DNA from: Brachymonas wangyanguii
Lineage (GTDB): Bacteria > Pseudomonadota > Gammaproteobacteria > Burkholderiales > Burkholderiaceae_C
NCBI RefSeq assembly: GCF_045055315.1
Contig: NZ_CP173677.1
Coordinates: 1,674,001 to 1,738,000 of the forward strand
Direction: 5' to 3'
DNA: 64,000 nt
The notes beneath the pieces are model-generated. The model saw only the letters and a list, made by a program, of their open reading frames with translations. It did no database searches and was not told the DNA's origin. This document shows, one piece after another, positions 1-7,772 of the stretch (the stretch's first letter is position 1; each line of letters opens with the position of its first letter). The position numbers were made by a program, and so were the translations under genes.

Positions 1-378
1 GTGCACGCCCTTGCCGGTGAGTGCATTCAGGTAGACCGGCAGCGTGGCAGTCAGGGTCTTGCCCTCGCCGGTGCGCATTTCGGCGATCTTGCCTTCGTGC
101 AGCGCCTGGCCACCAATCATCTGGACGTCAAAGTGGCGCATCTTCATGATGCGGCGCGAGGCCTCACGCACCAGCGCAAAGGCTTCGGGCAGCAGGCTGT
201 CGGTGCTGGCGCCATCGGCGATGCGCTGGCGGAATTCCGCGGTCTTGGCCGGAATCTGTTCGTCGGTGAGTTGTTCGTATTCTTTTTCGAGGGCGTTGAT
301 GCGCGAGACGACCTTGCGGTACTTGCCCAGCAGACGGTCATTGCGGCTGCCGAAGATTTTTGTCAGGATTGTGGCCAT
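1..378 (-). CDS. secA: SecA preprotein translocase ATPase, N-terminal fragment cut by window edge
   Basis: This is the first 126 codons of SecA, the cytosolic ATPase motor that drives preproteins through SecYEG. The reading frame runs off the left edge of the window. The start (MATILTKIFGS) is typical, followed by the helical N-terminal segment. The DEAD-like motor begins at MRHFDVQMIGGQALHEGKIAEM. The Walker A sequence GEGKT is at residues 104-108, the same place as in E. coli SecA. The gene is divergent from the dciA-like gene across about 270 bp. The truncation is caused only by the window boundary. Confidence 0.97.
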   Translation of the reverse strand, partial: MATILTKIFGSRNDRLLGKYRKVVSRINALEKEYEQLTDEQIPAKTAEFRQRIADGASTDSLLPEAFALVREASRRIMKMRHFDVQMIGGQALHEGKIAEMRTGEGKTLTATLPVYLNALTGKGVH

Positions 379-648
379 GCATCTACATCACCGCCTGCGC
401 TGTGGCAGCGCCAGACGGCCATGTCCTTGGTAGGTAATGAAAACCGGAGCACCGGGATAGGGAAATCCGAAAAAGGCTACATGGGGGCAAAAGGCCGTAC
501 TGCAAGCCACCTCCCCATGCCGGACCCGGCTCCCGCTGCCGGATAAGACGATCTATTCTACTCTTGCCACCTGTCTGCCATGTGTCACCAGCCCCTGCGC
601 GTGTGACAAGGTGCTGCACGGCGGCGGCGACTGGCCGATAATCCCTGC
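379..648. other. Divergent intergenic region between secA and the dciA-like gene
   Basis: About 270 bp separate the two divergent starts and should hold both promoters and the secA leader. Open frames here have poor composition and no start or ribosome-site support. I see no convincing -35/-10 pair; GATAAT at 637-642 is too close to the dciA start to be a normal -10. No RNA gene or repeat is visible. Confidence 0.5.
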
Positions 649-963
649 ATGAAGCGCAAGCATTACGCCATTCACGTCAACCAGGCTGCCGAGGAAGCAC
701 CGATCCTGGGATCCTTGCTGCAGTGCATGCAGCTGTCGCAGCAGTGCAGTCAGAGCATTGCGCGACTGGTGCCGCCGATGATGCGCAGCCGCATCACCTG
801 GGGTGCGGTGCAGGACGGCGAGTGGTGCGTCATCATTTCCGGCAATGCCGTGGCGGCCAAGGTGCGCCAGCTGCTGCCGCTGTGGCTGTCGCGGTTGCAG
901 CAGGACGGCCTGCCGGTGCAACGCATCCGGCTGCACATGGCCGGCAGCCGGCCGCAGCGCTAG
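649..963 (+). CDS. DciA-like DUF721 protein (putative replicative helicase loader)
   Basis: A 104-residue basic protein. Its middle part (ITWGAVQDGEWCVIISGNAVAAKVRQLLP) has the pattern of the DUF721/DciA fold, a KH-like domain found in DciA, the ancestral loader of DnaB helicase in bacteria without DnaC. DUF721 genes commonly sit beside secA in beta- and other proteobacteria, which supports the call. The protein is shorter than many DciA homologues and lacks an obvious extended C-terminal tail. Its stop lies 10 bp from the convergent alpha-E gene. Family assignment is fairly likely; function as a helicase loader is inferred. Confidence 0.65.
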   Translation: MKRKHYAIHVNQAAEEAPILGSLLQCMQLSQQCSQSIARLVPPMMRSRITWGAVQDGEWCVIISGNAVAAKVRQLLPLWLSRLQQDGLPVQRIRLHMAGSRPQR

Positions 964-973
964 TCCGGCAACC

Positions 974-1933
974 TCAGAGATCCGGGTTCAGGAATTCGCG
1001 CGATACTGCCACGCCCAGCGCATGGATGCGCTCGAGGAAATGCGTCAGGTAGGCATGCAGCCCGGTGTGCAGGATCTCGCGGATATCGCCATAGTGCAGA
1101 TCGGTCTGCAAGCGGCCGGCCAGCCGGCGTGACAGGCTGCCGCTGTGCATGCCGGCCCCGATGCTTTCCAGATTACCCACCACCTGGTTCAGGCAGTAGG
1201 CGAGCGAACGCGGCATATCCGGGCGCATGATCAGCAGCTCGGCCACGCGCTCGGGCGTGATGACATCGCGATAGACCTTGCGGTAGATCTCGAAGGCCGA
1301 GACGCTGCGCAGGATGTGGCTCCAGTAGTAGAAATCCAGCTCCTCGTCATCGTCAAGATCCATGGCCGGCGTGTGTTCGCTGCCATGGAATTTCACATCG
1401 AGCAGTCGCGCCGTGTTGTCGGCACGCTCCAGAAAAGTGCCCAGCCGCATGAAGTGCAGTGCCTGATCGTGCAGCATGGTGCCCAGGATCACGCCGCGCG
1501 ACAGGTGGGAATGGTGCTTGACCCATTCCAGGAAGCGGCTCGGATCGGTGCGCAGCACATCGGTTTCCAGCAGTTTCTGCGCCTCGAGCCAGATCTGGTT
1601 GTAGGTTTCCCAGACTTCGGTGGTGAGCGTGCCGCGCACCGCGCGGGCGTTCTCGCGCGAGGCATGCAGGCAGGACATGATGGACGCCGGGTTGTCCAGA
1701 TCGGCGACCATGAAATCGATCACCTTGTCGGGCTGGATCCGACCGTGTCGGCGCTGGTAGGCCGGCAGCAGTTCGCAGATCGACAACAGACCGGACCAGC
1801 CCTGTTCGGCCTGGCTGGCCGATTGCGGCAGCAACATGGTCTGGTAGTTGACATCGAGCATGCGCGCGGTATTTTCCGCACGTTCGATGTAGCGGGACAT
1901 CCACAGGAGGTGATCGGCGGTTCTGGAGAGCAT
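974..1933 (-). CDS. Alpha-E domain protein (DUF403 / COG2307)
   Basis: A 319-residue, mostly alpha-helical protein. Its start, MLSRTADHLLWMSRYIERA followed by ENTARML, is the hallmark of the alpha-E family, and a second arginine-rich helix (GTFLERADNTARLLDVKF) repeats the motif. The biochemical role is unknown. The family is almost always linked to a circularly permuted ATP-grasp enzyme, and comparative genomics has proposed peptide or amide-bond chemistry. Here the ATP-grasp gene lies directly upstream, with 48 bp between its stop and this start. The usual third partner, a transglutaminase-like protease, does not follow. A GGA about 6 nt before the ATG is the ribosome site. Confidence 0.9.
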   Translation of the reverse strand: MLSRTADHLLWMSRYIERAENTARMLDVNYQTMLLPQSASQAEQGWSGLLSICELLPAYQRRHGRIQPDKVIDFMVADLDNPASIMSCLHASRENARAVRGTLTTEVWETYNQIWLEAQKLLETDVLRTDPSRFLEWVKHHSHLSRGVILGTMLHDQALHFMRLGTFLERADNTARLLDVKFHGSEHTPAMDLDDDEELDFYYWSHILRSVSAFEIYRKVYRDVITPERVAELLIMRPDMPRSLAYCLNQVVGNLESIGAGMHSGSLSRRLAGRLQTDLHYGDIREILHTGLHAYLTHFLERIHALGVAVSREFLNPDL

Positions 1934-1981
1934 GCGCGTTTCCGGTTTTGGCGTGTAAGGTGAAAAAGCAGATCAGGCGGA

Positions 1982-3421
1982 TCAGACGACCCAGGTGTCC
2001 TTGGTGCCGCCGCCCTGCGAGGAGTTGACGACCAGCGAACCCTCCTTGAGCGCAACCCGGGTCAGACCACCCGCCACCATCTGCACCGAGGCGCCGGACA
2101 GCACGAACGGGCGCAGGTCGATATGGCGCGGGGCAATGCCCTGCTCCACATAGGTCGGGCAACTCGACAGGCTCAGCGTCGGCTGGGCGATATAGCGTTC
2201 GGGGTGCGCCTGCAGCACCTGGCGGAATTCCGCCACCTCGGCCTTGCTCGCCGTCGGGCCGATCAGCATGCCGTAGCCGCCAGCGCCGTGCACCTCCTTC
2301 ACCACCAGCTCGTCCAGATGCGCCAGCACATGGCGCAAGTCATCGGGCTCGCGGCAGCTCCAGGTCGGCACATTCGACAGGATCGGCTTTTCCCCCAGGT
2401 AGAACTCGATCATCTTCGGCACATAGGGGTAGATCGACTTGTCATCGGCGATGCCGGTGCCGACTGCATTGCAGATGCTGACCCGGCCACTGCGGTAGGC
2501 TTCCATCAGGCCGGCGCAGCCCAGTGCCGAATCGCTCCGGAACACGCGCGGATCGAGAAAATCATCATCGATGCGGCGGTAGATCACGTCAATGCGCTGC
2601 GGTCCCTGCGTGGTACGCATGTAGACAAAACCGTCCTTGACGAACAGGTCCTGGCCCTCGACCAGCTCCACACCCATCTGCTGCGCCAGGAAGGCGTGCT
2701 CGAAATAGGCGCTGTTGTACATGCCAGGCGTCAGCACCACCACCACCGGATCGGACACCGCCGCCGGCGCACAGGAGCGCAGTGTTTCCAGCAGCAGGTC
2801 AGCGTAATGCGCCACCGGCTCCACCTGGTAGTGGCGGAACAGTTCCGGGCACAGGCGCATCGACATCTTGCGATTTTCCAGCATGTAGCTGACACCGCTG
2901 GGCACGCGCAAATTGTCCTCGAGCACGAAATACTCACCCTGCTGCGTGCCATGGCTGGCCCGCACGAGATCGATGCCGCTGATGTGCGAGTAGACGCCAT
3001 GCGGCACCGCCAGCCCTTCCATCTGCGGGCGATACTGTGCGTTCTGCAGCACCTGCTCTGCCGGAATCACACCGGCCTTCAGGATCTCCTGCCCATGGTA
3101 GACATCGTGGATAAAGCGGTTGAGCGCCGTGACGCGCTGCGACAGCCCCTGTTCCAGCCGCTGCCATTCCTGCGCCGGAATGATACGCGGCACCAGATCG
3201 AACGGGATCAGGCGCTCGGTGCCGGCACCATCCTCGTCCTTTTCGCCGTACACGGCAAAGGTGATGCCGACCTTGCGGAAGATCATCTCGGCCTCTTCGC
3301 GCCGGCGCACCATGGATTCGGCCGTCTGGCCGCGCAGCCATTCGGCGTAGCGCAGATAGTGCTCACGTACCTGGTCCTCGGCGTATGGCAAGGAGGCATA
3401 CATTTCATCAAAGGCGGACAT
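1982..3421 (-). CDS. Circularly permuted type 2 ATP-grasp protein (COG2308)
   Basis: A protein of about 479 residues with the circularly permuted ATP-grasp signature: a central segment with EYFVLEDNLRVPSGVSYML, YRRIDDDFLDP and VVKEVHGAGGYGML, the last being the nucleotide-binding glycine loop. These enzymes are predicted amide or peptide ligases. Two starts are possible: a TTG at 3427 placed 5 nt after AGGAG, or the ATG at 3421 placed 11 nt after it. I chose the ATG. The alpha-E gene follows in the same direction and the two probably form one transcript. The substrate is unknown. Confidence 0.9.
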   Translation of the reverse strand: MSAFDEMYASLPYAEDQVREHYLRYAEWLRGQTAESMVRRREEAEMIFRKVGITFAVYGEKDEDGAGTERLIPFDLVPRIIPAQEWQRLEQGLSQRVTALNRFIHDVYHGQEILKAGVIPAEQVLQNAQYRPQMEGLAVPHGVYSHISGIDLVRASHGTQQGEYFVLEDNLRVPSGVSYMLENRKMSMRLCPELFRHYQVEPVAHYADLLLETLRSCAPAAVSDPVVVVLTPGMYNSAYFEHAFLAQQMGVELVEGQDLFVKDGFVYMRTTQGPQRIDVIYRRIDDDFLDPRVFRSDSALGCAGLMEAYRSGRVSICNAVGTGIADDKSIYPYVPKMIEFYLGEKPILSNVPTWSCREPDDLRHVLAHLDELVVKEVHGAGGYGMLIGPTASKAEVAEFRQVLQAHPERYIAQPTLSLSSCPTYVEQGIAPRHIDLRPFVLSGASVQMVAGGLTRVALKEGSLVVNSSQGGGTKDTWVV

Positions 3422-3508
3422 GATCAACGGAACTCCTCAAGGTGTCTGCTGCGTCAGGCAAGATGCAGGGATCATGCCTGAACTTGTACCCGGACGGCAA
3501 TACGGCAT

Positions 3509-5881
3509 TTACGGCAAGCGGTGCGACCAGAAATGCGCCTCCTTGACGCGTTCGCAATCCACCTCCGCTTGCCAGGAATTCCACGATGCCGCACCGCAGA
3601 CATCGCTGCGCACCACGCTGCTGCCCTGCTGCTGCAGCCGTTGCAGCACCTCGGCATGCGGATGGCCGTAGCGATTCCGGTAGCCATGCTGGATCAGCGT
3701 CCAGTGCGGTTGCACCGCCTGCAGCCAGGCCGTGCTGGTGGAGCTGTTGCTGCCATGGTGCCCGGCCAGCAGCACATCGGCGCGCAGCTGCGCAGGCGGA
3801 TAGCGCTGCAACAGCCGTTCCTCGCTGACAAATTCGGCATCGCCCATCAGCATGGCAGTCTGCTGGCCGTTGCTGACGCGCAGCACGCAGCTGGTGCTAT
3901 TGCCCCAGTCGCCCGCCGCCAGGTCCTGCGCAGACGGGTAGAGCACCTCGAACTGCACACCATCCCAGTCCCAGCGCTGCCCGGCCAGGCAGGGCTGGAT
4001 CGTCAGCTGCGCCTGCAGCGGATGGTCCGGCTCGATCACACCCGACACCCTAGCCTGCGGTTGGCTCGCCAGCAGGGACAACAGGCCGCCCACATGGTCG
4101 GTATCGGAATGGCTGAGCACGATGCGATCCAGCTGCAGGCCTTGCGCCGCCAGCAGCGGTGCCAGGATGCGCTCGCCAGCATCGGTATGGCGGCCAATAG
4201 CGGGGCCGGTGTCGAACAGCAGGCTGTGGCGTGCCGTACGCAACAGCACGGCACCACCCTGCCCCACATCCACCGCCTGCAGGCTGAAACCACCAGCGGG
4301 CGGTGCCGGAGCCTGCCAACCCAGTACCGGCACCAGGCAGACCGCACCCAGCGCACGCCACCACAGCGGCAGGCGCAGGCACAGCAACGCGCCACCAGCG
4401 ATGCCGATGGCGCCAACCCAGACCGGTGCCATCGCCGTGCCGTAGACCGCCCACGGATAGGCCGCCATCCAGACCAGCCCCGGCCAGCACCATTCCAGGA
4501 TCACACCAGCCAGCGTCCAGAGTGGTGCCCACAGCATGCCCAGCATCGCCAAGGGCGTGACCAGTACGGTCACCAGGGGCACGGCCACTGCATTCGCCAG
4601 TATGCCGACCACCGACACCTGGCCAAACATCAGCAAGGCCAGCGGCGTCAGCGCCAGTACCACCACCAGTTGCTGCTGGCCAAACGCGAGTACTGCTGCC
4701 AGCAGGCGCGCCCACCAGTTGTCTGGGGTTTCGGATTTCGCCGAATCACCTGTCAGGAACAGCACCCCCACTGCCACAAAGCTCAGCCAGAAACCCGGCT
4801 GCAGCAAGGCCAGCGGATGCAGCGCCGTCACCAGCACCGCAGCCGCACCGAGCACCGCATGCCAGGGCCATTGCCGGCCACTGCAGCGCAGCAAGGCCAC
4901 CACCGCCAGCATCCAGACCGTGCGTTGCGCCGGTACGCCCCAACCGCTGAACCAGGCATAGCCAGCTGCCAGCAGGCAGGCACCGATGGCCGCCGCATGC
5001 TGTGCCGGCAACCACAGGCAGCACGGCCAGCCCCGGCGTGCCGTCCAGCGCCAGCCCCAGCCGACCAGGGCCGCTGCCAGCCAGGCAAACATGGTCACAT
5101 GCAGGCCGGAAATACTCACCAGGTGCGCGATGCCAGTCAGCCGGAACACGGTCCAGTCGTCCTGCGCTATCGCTGCCTGATCCCCCACCACCAGCGCCAC
5201 CAGCAGATTGCCGGCGCGCTGGCCCTCTGCATCCCCTGCGCTCCAGCGCGTCCGGATCTGCTCACGCACGTGCAACCGTGCCCGATCCAGCGCATGCTGC
5301 GGAGACAGCCAGCCCGCATCGGGCAGACGCATGGCGCCCTCCTGTGCACGCACCTGCGCCGTGGCGCCCAGCCCCTGCTCCCACATCCAGCGCTCCAGAT
5401 CAAAGCCGAAGGGATTGCGATAGCCATGCGGCCGGCGCAGCTGCAGGCTGAGCTGCCAGCGCTCGCCCGGCTGCACGCAAGCCTGGCACTGCCCGGCAAC
5501 CGCCTCTTGCGACCAGCCCAACGACAGGCGATCAGGCAGGCGCACGGCACGGCCATCCGGGAGCAAGGCCTGCTCCACCAGGAATTCGAAGCGCGACCCG
5601 TCCGCCGACCACTGCGGCAGGCCTTGCACCACGCCGGTGACCAGCAAGGTCTGCCCCTCCAGTTCCGGATCCAGCTGCTGTGCCTGCATGCCATGCGCCT
5701 GCCAGCCCGCCACGCCCCAGCCCAGACAGGCCAAGGCCAGCCACAAGGCCGACAAGGCGCGGCGCTGTTTCAGGCACAATCCGATGATGCCAAGTGCCAG
5801 CAGCACGGCCAGCTGGTAATGCAGCAAGGCCGACAGGCTGGCCTGTTGCAGCTGCAGCCAGATTCCGGCCAGCCAGGCCAT
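3509..5881 (-). CDS. comEC: ComEC/Rec2 DNA-internalisation channel
   Basis: A 790-residue inner-membrane protein that carries single-stranded DNA into the cytoplasm during natural transformation. Hydrophobic helices fill the N-terminus. The competence domain follows (LVSISGLHVTMFAWL, then polytopic helices), and the C-terminus is a metallo-beta-lactamase-type domain with SHSDTDHVGGLL near residue 590 and LLAGHHGSNSS later, the metal ligands of the putative nuclease. The frame is open upstream to 5986, but the ATG at 5881 has GGGAGG five bases before it and begins directly at a membrane helix, so I chose it. An AT-rich motif 51 bp upstream is shared with the minor-pilin operon. Confidence 0.93.
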   Translation of the reverse strand: MAWLAGIWLQLQQASLSALLHYQLAVLLALGIIGLCLKQRRALSALWLALACLGWGVAGWQAHGMQAQQLDPELEGQTLLVTGVVQGLPQWSADGSRFEFLVEQALLPDGRAVRLPDRLSLGWSQEAVAGQCQACVQPGERWQLSLQLRRPHGYRNPFGFDLERWMWEQGLGATAQVRAQEGAMRLPDAGWLSPQHALDRARLHVREQIRTRWSAGDAEGQRAGNLLVALVVGDQAAIAQDDWTVFRLTGIAHLVSISGLHVTMFAWLAAALVGWGWRWTARRGWPCCLWLPAQHAAAIGACLLAAGYAWFSGWGVPAQRTVWMLAVVALLRCSGRQWPWHAVLGAAAVLVTALHPLALLQPGFWLSFVAVGVLFLTGDSAKSETPDNWWARLLAAVLAFGQQQLVVVLALTPLALLMFGQVSVVGILANAVAVPLVTVLVTPLAMLGMLWAPLWTLAGVILEWCWPGLVWMAAYPWAVYGTAMAPVWVGAIGIAGGALLCLRLPLWWRALGAVCLVPVLGWQAPAPPAGGFSLQAVDVGQGGAVLLRTARHSLLFDTGPAIGRHTDAGERILAPLLAAQGLQLDRIVLSHSDTDHVGGLLSLLASQPQARVSGVIEPDHPLQAQLTIQPCLAGQRWDWDGVQFEVLYPSAQDLAAGDWGNSTSCVLRVSNGQQTAMLMGDAEFVSEERLLQRYPPAQLRADVLLAGHHGSNSSTSTAWLQAVQPHWTLIQHGYRNRYGHPHAEVLQRLQQQGSSVVRSDVCGAASWNSWQAEVDCERVKEAHFWSHRLP

Positions 5882-5931
5882 AGCGCCTCCCGTGATGCCC
5901 GGCGACGGCCAGATCCGGCTGGACTGCCTTA

Positions 5932-5961
5932 CCGTATAGTAATTATTTTGTATTAATATTT
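5932..5961 (-). promoter_or_regulatory. AT-rich upstream motif of comEC
   Basis: This AT-rich block in otherwise GC-rich DNA reads, in comEC orientation, AAATATTAATAC, six variable bases, then ATTACTATACGG. The block upstream of pilV (26719-26748) matches 20 of 30 positions, including 11 of the first 12. It may be a promoter or activator site for DNA-uptake genes. This is an inference from two sites only. Confidence 0.35.
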
Positions 5962-6013
5962 GACGCATGCCGCGATGGTAGCGCAAATCCCTCCCACTTC
6001 ACCAGGAGCCCCC

Positions 6014-6475
6014 ATGTCCGATATCTACACCCGCCTCGAAGCCCAGGGTATCAGCCTGCCGCCGGTCGCCGTGCCGGCTGCCGCCTATGTGCCTTACATG
6101 CAAACCGGCAACCTGCTGTTCCTCAGCGGCCACATCGCCCGACGCGATGGCACAGTCTGGACCGGCCAGCTCGGCAAGGACATGGATACCGCCACCGGCG
6201 CCCAGGCGGCACGTGCCGTCGCTATCGACCTGCTCGGCACGCTGCAGGCCGCCACCGGTGACCTGAAGCGCATCAAGCGCGTGGTCAAGGTGATGAGCCT
6301 GGTCAACTCCACCAGCGACTACACCGAGCAGCACCTGGTCACCAACGGCTGCAGCGAGCTGCTGGGCGAACTGTTCGGTCCGGAAGTGGGCACGCACGCG
6401 CGCAGTGCCTTTGGCGTGGCCCAGCTACCGCTGGGTGCCTGCGTCGAAATCGAGATGATCGTGGAACTGGCCTGA
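6014..6475 (+). CDS. RidA/YjgF family protein
   Basis: A 153-residue protein of the RidA family, whose founding members hydrolyse reactive enamine/imine intermediates from PLP enzymes. It shows the family features: YVPYMQTGNLLFLSGHI near the N-terminus and the C-terminal signature ARSAFGVAQLPLGACVEIEM, which carries the arginine and glutamate of the trimer-interface active site. It resembles the longer YjgF subtype (about 150 residues) rather than canonical 128-residue RidA, so the substrate may differ. The ATG at 6014 has AGGAG before it; an upstream in-frame TTG (5960) was rejected. It is divergent from comEC. Confidence 0.88.
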   Translation: MSDIYTRLEAQGISLPPVAVPAAAYVPYMQTGNLLFLSGHIARRDGTVWTGQLGKDMDTATGAQAARAVAIDLLGTLQAATGDLKRIKRVVKVMSLVNSTSDYTEQHLVTNGCSELLGELFGPEVGTHARSAFGVAQLPLGACVEIEMIVELA

Positions 6476-6514
6476 TGGCCTGAACATGGTGGCGCGCCAA
6501 GGTGCGCCTGTGCC

Positions 6515-7372
6515 TTATTCCCAGGACAGCAGGTACATGGCGTAGAACGGTACGCCCGACAGCATGGTGAAGCCACCCATGGCCATCGCCAGCGTCCAGT
6601 CATAACCCGCCATCACGTCCTTGCAGTCCAGCTGCTTCAGGCGCCCTTCCAGGGCCTGCAGGCTGCCGGCGTGCGTCAGGCCCCAGCGCAGCTTGGCTCC
6701 CGTCTGACGCAGCGAAGGATGCCAATAGGCCGAACCGCAGGCCAGCTGGCTGAAGGCATCCATCACCATCTGCGAACCGATCGGCAGGTGCGTGGCCAGG
6801 CTATGCAGCAGGTCTCGCACCTGTTCCGGGTCCAGATACATGGTGACGCCTTCCAGCATCACGAACACCGGACGCGTGCCAATCTGCTGCAGCGGCAACT
6901 GCTGCCACCAGTCCGGCGCGGTGAGGTCGAGCGTGACAGCATGATGACGCGCATTGATGCAGGGAAGAAGTTGCTCACGCAACTGCATCACCTCAGGCAA
7001 GTCGGCATCGACCATGATGCTGCTGCCACTGTCCAGCCACTGGAAATACTGGCTCAGGCCACAGCCCAGATTCAGGAACACGGCATCCGGATGCTGCTGC
7101 AGAAACGCCAGCGCCTTGTCGAGGATGAACCGGGTACGGACCAGCACGCCCCAGATGCTGTGGCGATCTTCCGCCCAGCGCGATCCGTCGTCGCCCATGG
7201 ACTGCAACACACCGGCAGCATACTGGTCATGAATGGCCAGTTGGGGAAACATGGCATCGCCGAGCGCGCGTCCTGCCAGCGGGATGCGCAAGGTAGAAGG
7301 GACCGTAGTCAGCCCTGAAGCCAGGGTCAGCGGGCTAGCCCGATCTGCACCAGTACTGCGTGCCATATCCAT
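6515..7372 (-). CDS. Class I SAM-dependent methyltransferase, leucine carboxyl methyltransferase (LCM) family
   Basis: A protein of about 285 residues resembling the LCM/Ppm1/TcmP-like O-methyltransferases. The SAM site is FLNLGCGLSQYFQWL, followed by an acidic strand (IMVDADLPEVM) and the post-I motif VFVMLEGVTMYLDPE. These enzymes methylate carboxyl or hydroxyl groups of small molecules or polyketides; the substrate here cannot be told. The start at 7372 has GAGAAG four bases upstream; the ATG at 7366 is also possible. It stands alone, convergent with the RidA gene, and no biosynthetic cluster surrounds it. Confidence 0.82.
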   Translation of the reverse strand: MDMARSTGADRASPLTLASGLTTVPSTLRIPLAGRALGDAMFPQLAIHDQYAAGVLQSMGDDGSRWAEDRHSIWGVLVRTRFILDKALAFLQQHPDAVFLNLGCGLSQYFQWLDSGSSIMVDADLPEVMQLREQLLPCINARHHAVTLDLTAPDWWQQLPLQQIGTRPVFVMLEGVTMYLDPEQVRDLLHSLATHLPIGSQMVMDAFSQLACGSAYWHPSLRQTGAKLRWGLTHAGSLQALEGRLKQLDCKDVMAGYDWTLAMAMGGFTMLSGVPFYAMYLLSWE

Positions 7373-7492
7373 GATTCTTCTCAGGTTATTGCACCGGCAC
7401 AGCGCCGATGCTGTTGCTTTATACATACATGCTACCGTACGTATGTGACGCACGATCGTGCTTTATAACTAGCCCAAGGGTTTACCCCAGAC

Positions 7493-7530
7493 GCAAAACG
7501 GCCACACCTGGACAGGTGTGGCCGTTTTGC
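7493..7530. terminator. Perfect 18-bp hairpin terminator after cstA-yjiX
   Basis: Two 18-base arms (7493-7510 and 7513-7530) pair perfectly around a two-base centre. The T-run on the minus strand (CGTTTTGC) lies at the base of the stem. It sits after the cstA-yjiX operon, just upstream of the methyltransferase gene, and can act in both directions. Confidence 0.8.
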
Positions 7531-7564
7531 AGGTCAGCGGGGCCAATCGCCCGCCACCATGGGG

Positions 7565-7759
7565 TCAACAGCAGCGACCGATACCGCCGCCGTAACGTGC
7601 CTGCTGCCGGTTGATGAAGAACTCTTCGTAAGTCATCGCCGGCTGGTCCGGATGGGTGCGCTTCATGTGCGCCAGGTAGTTGTCATAGCTGGGAACGCCC
7701 ACCATCAGACGGGCGGTCTGGCCGAAGTAACGGCCGGCGGCAGTCAGTTTCTGGAACAT
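7565..7759 (-). CDS. YbdD/YjiX family small protein
   Basis: A 64-residue protein with the family pattern RYFGQTARLMVGVPSYDNYL, HP-x-PAMTYEEFF and a C-terminal YGGGIGRCC. In E. coli the two YbdD/YjiX proteins are each encoded directly after a CstA/BtsT-type transporter. The same order holds here, with 13 bp between the cstA stop and this start, so the two are co-transcribed. The role is thought to be accessory to pyruvate transport, but is not firmly established. Confidence 0.92.
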   Translation of the reverse strand: MFQKLTAAGRYFGQTARLMVGVPSYDNYLAHMKRTHPDQPAMTYEEFFINRQQARYGGGIGRCC

Positions 7760-7772
7760 GCTGATGTCTCCT

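Noticed and set aside
383..619. 78-residue frame in the secA/dciA gap
   Set aside because: No ribosome site, no family pattern, and overlap with the expected promoters.
3521..5956. 811-residue open frame on the plus strand opposite comEC
   Set aside because: Composition is rich in Gln, Arg and His, as expected for an antisense shadow of a GC-rich gene. comEC has full family motifs.
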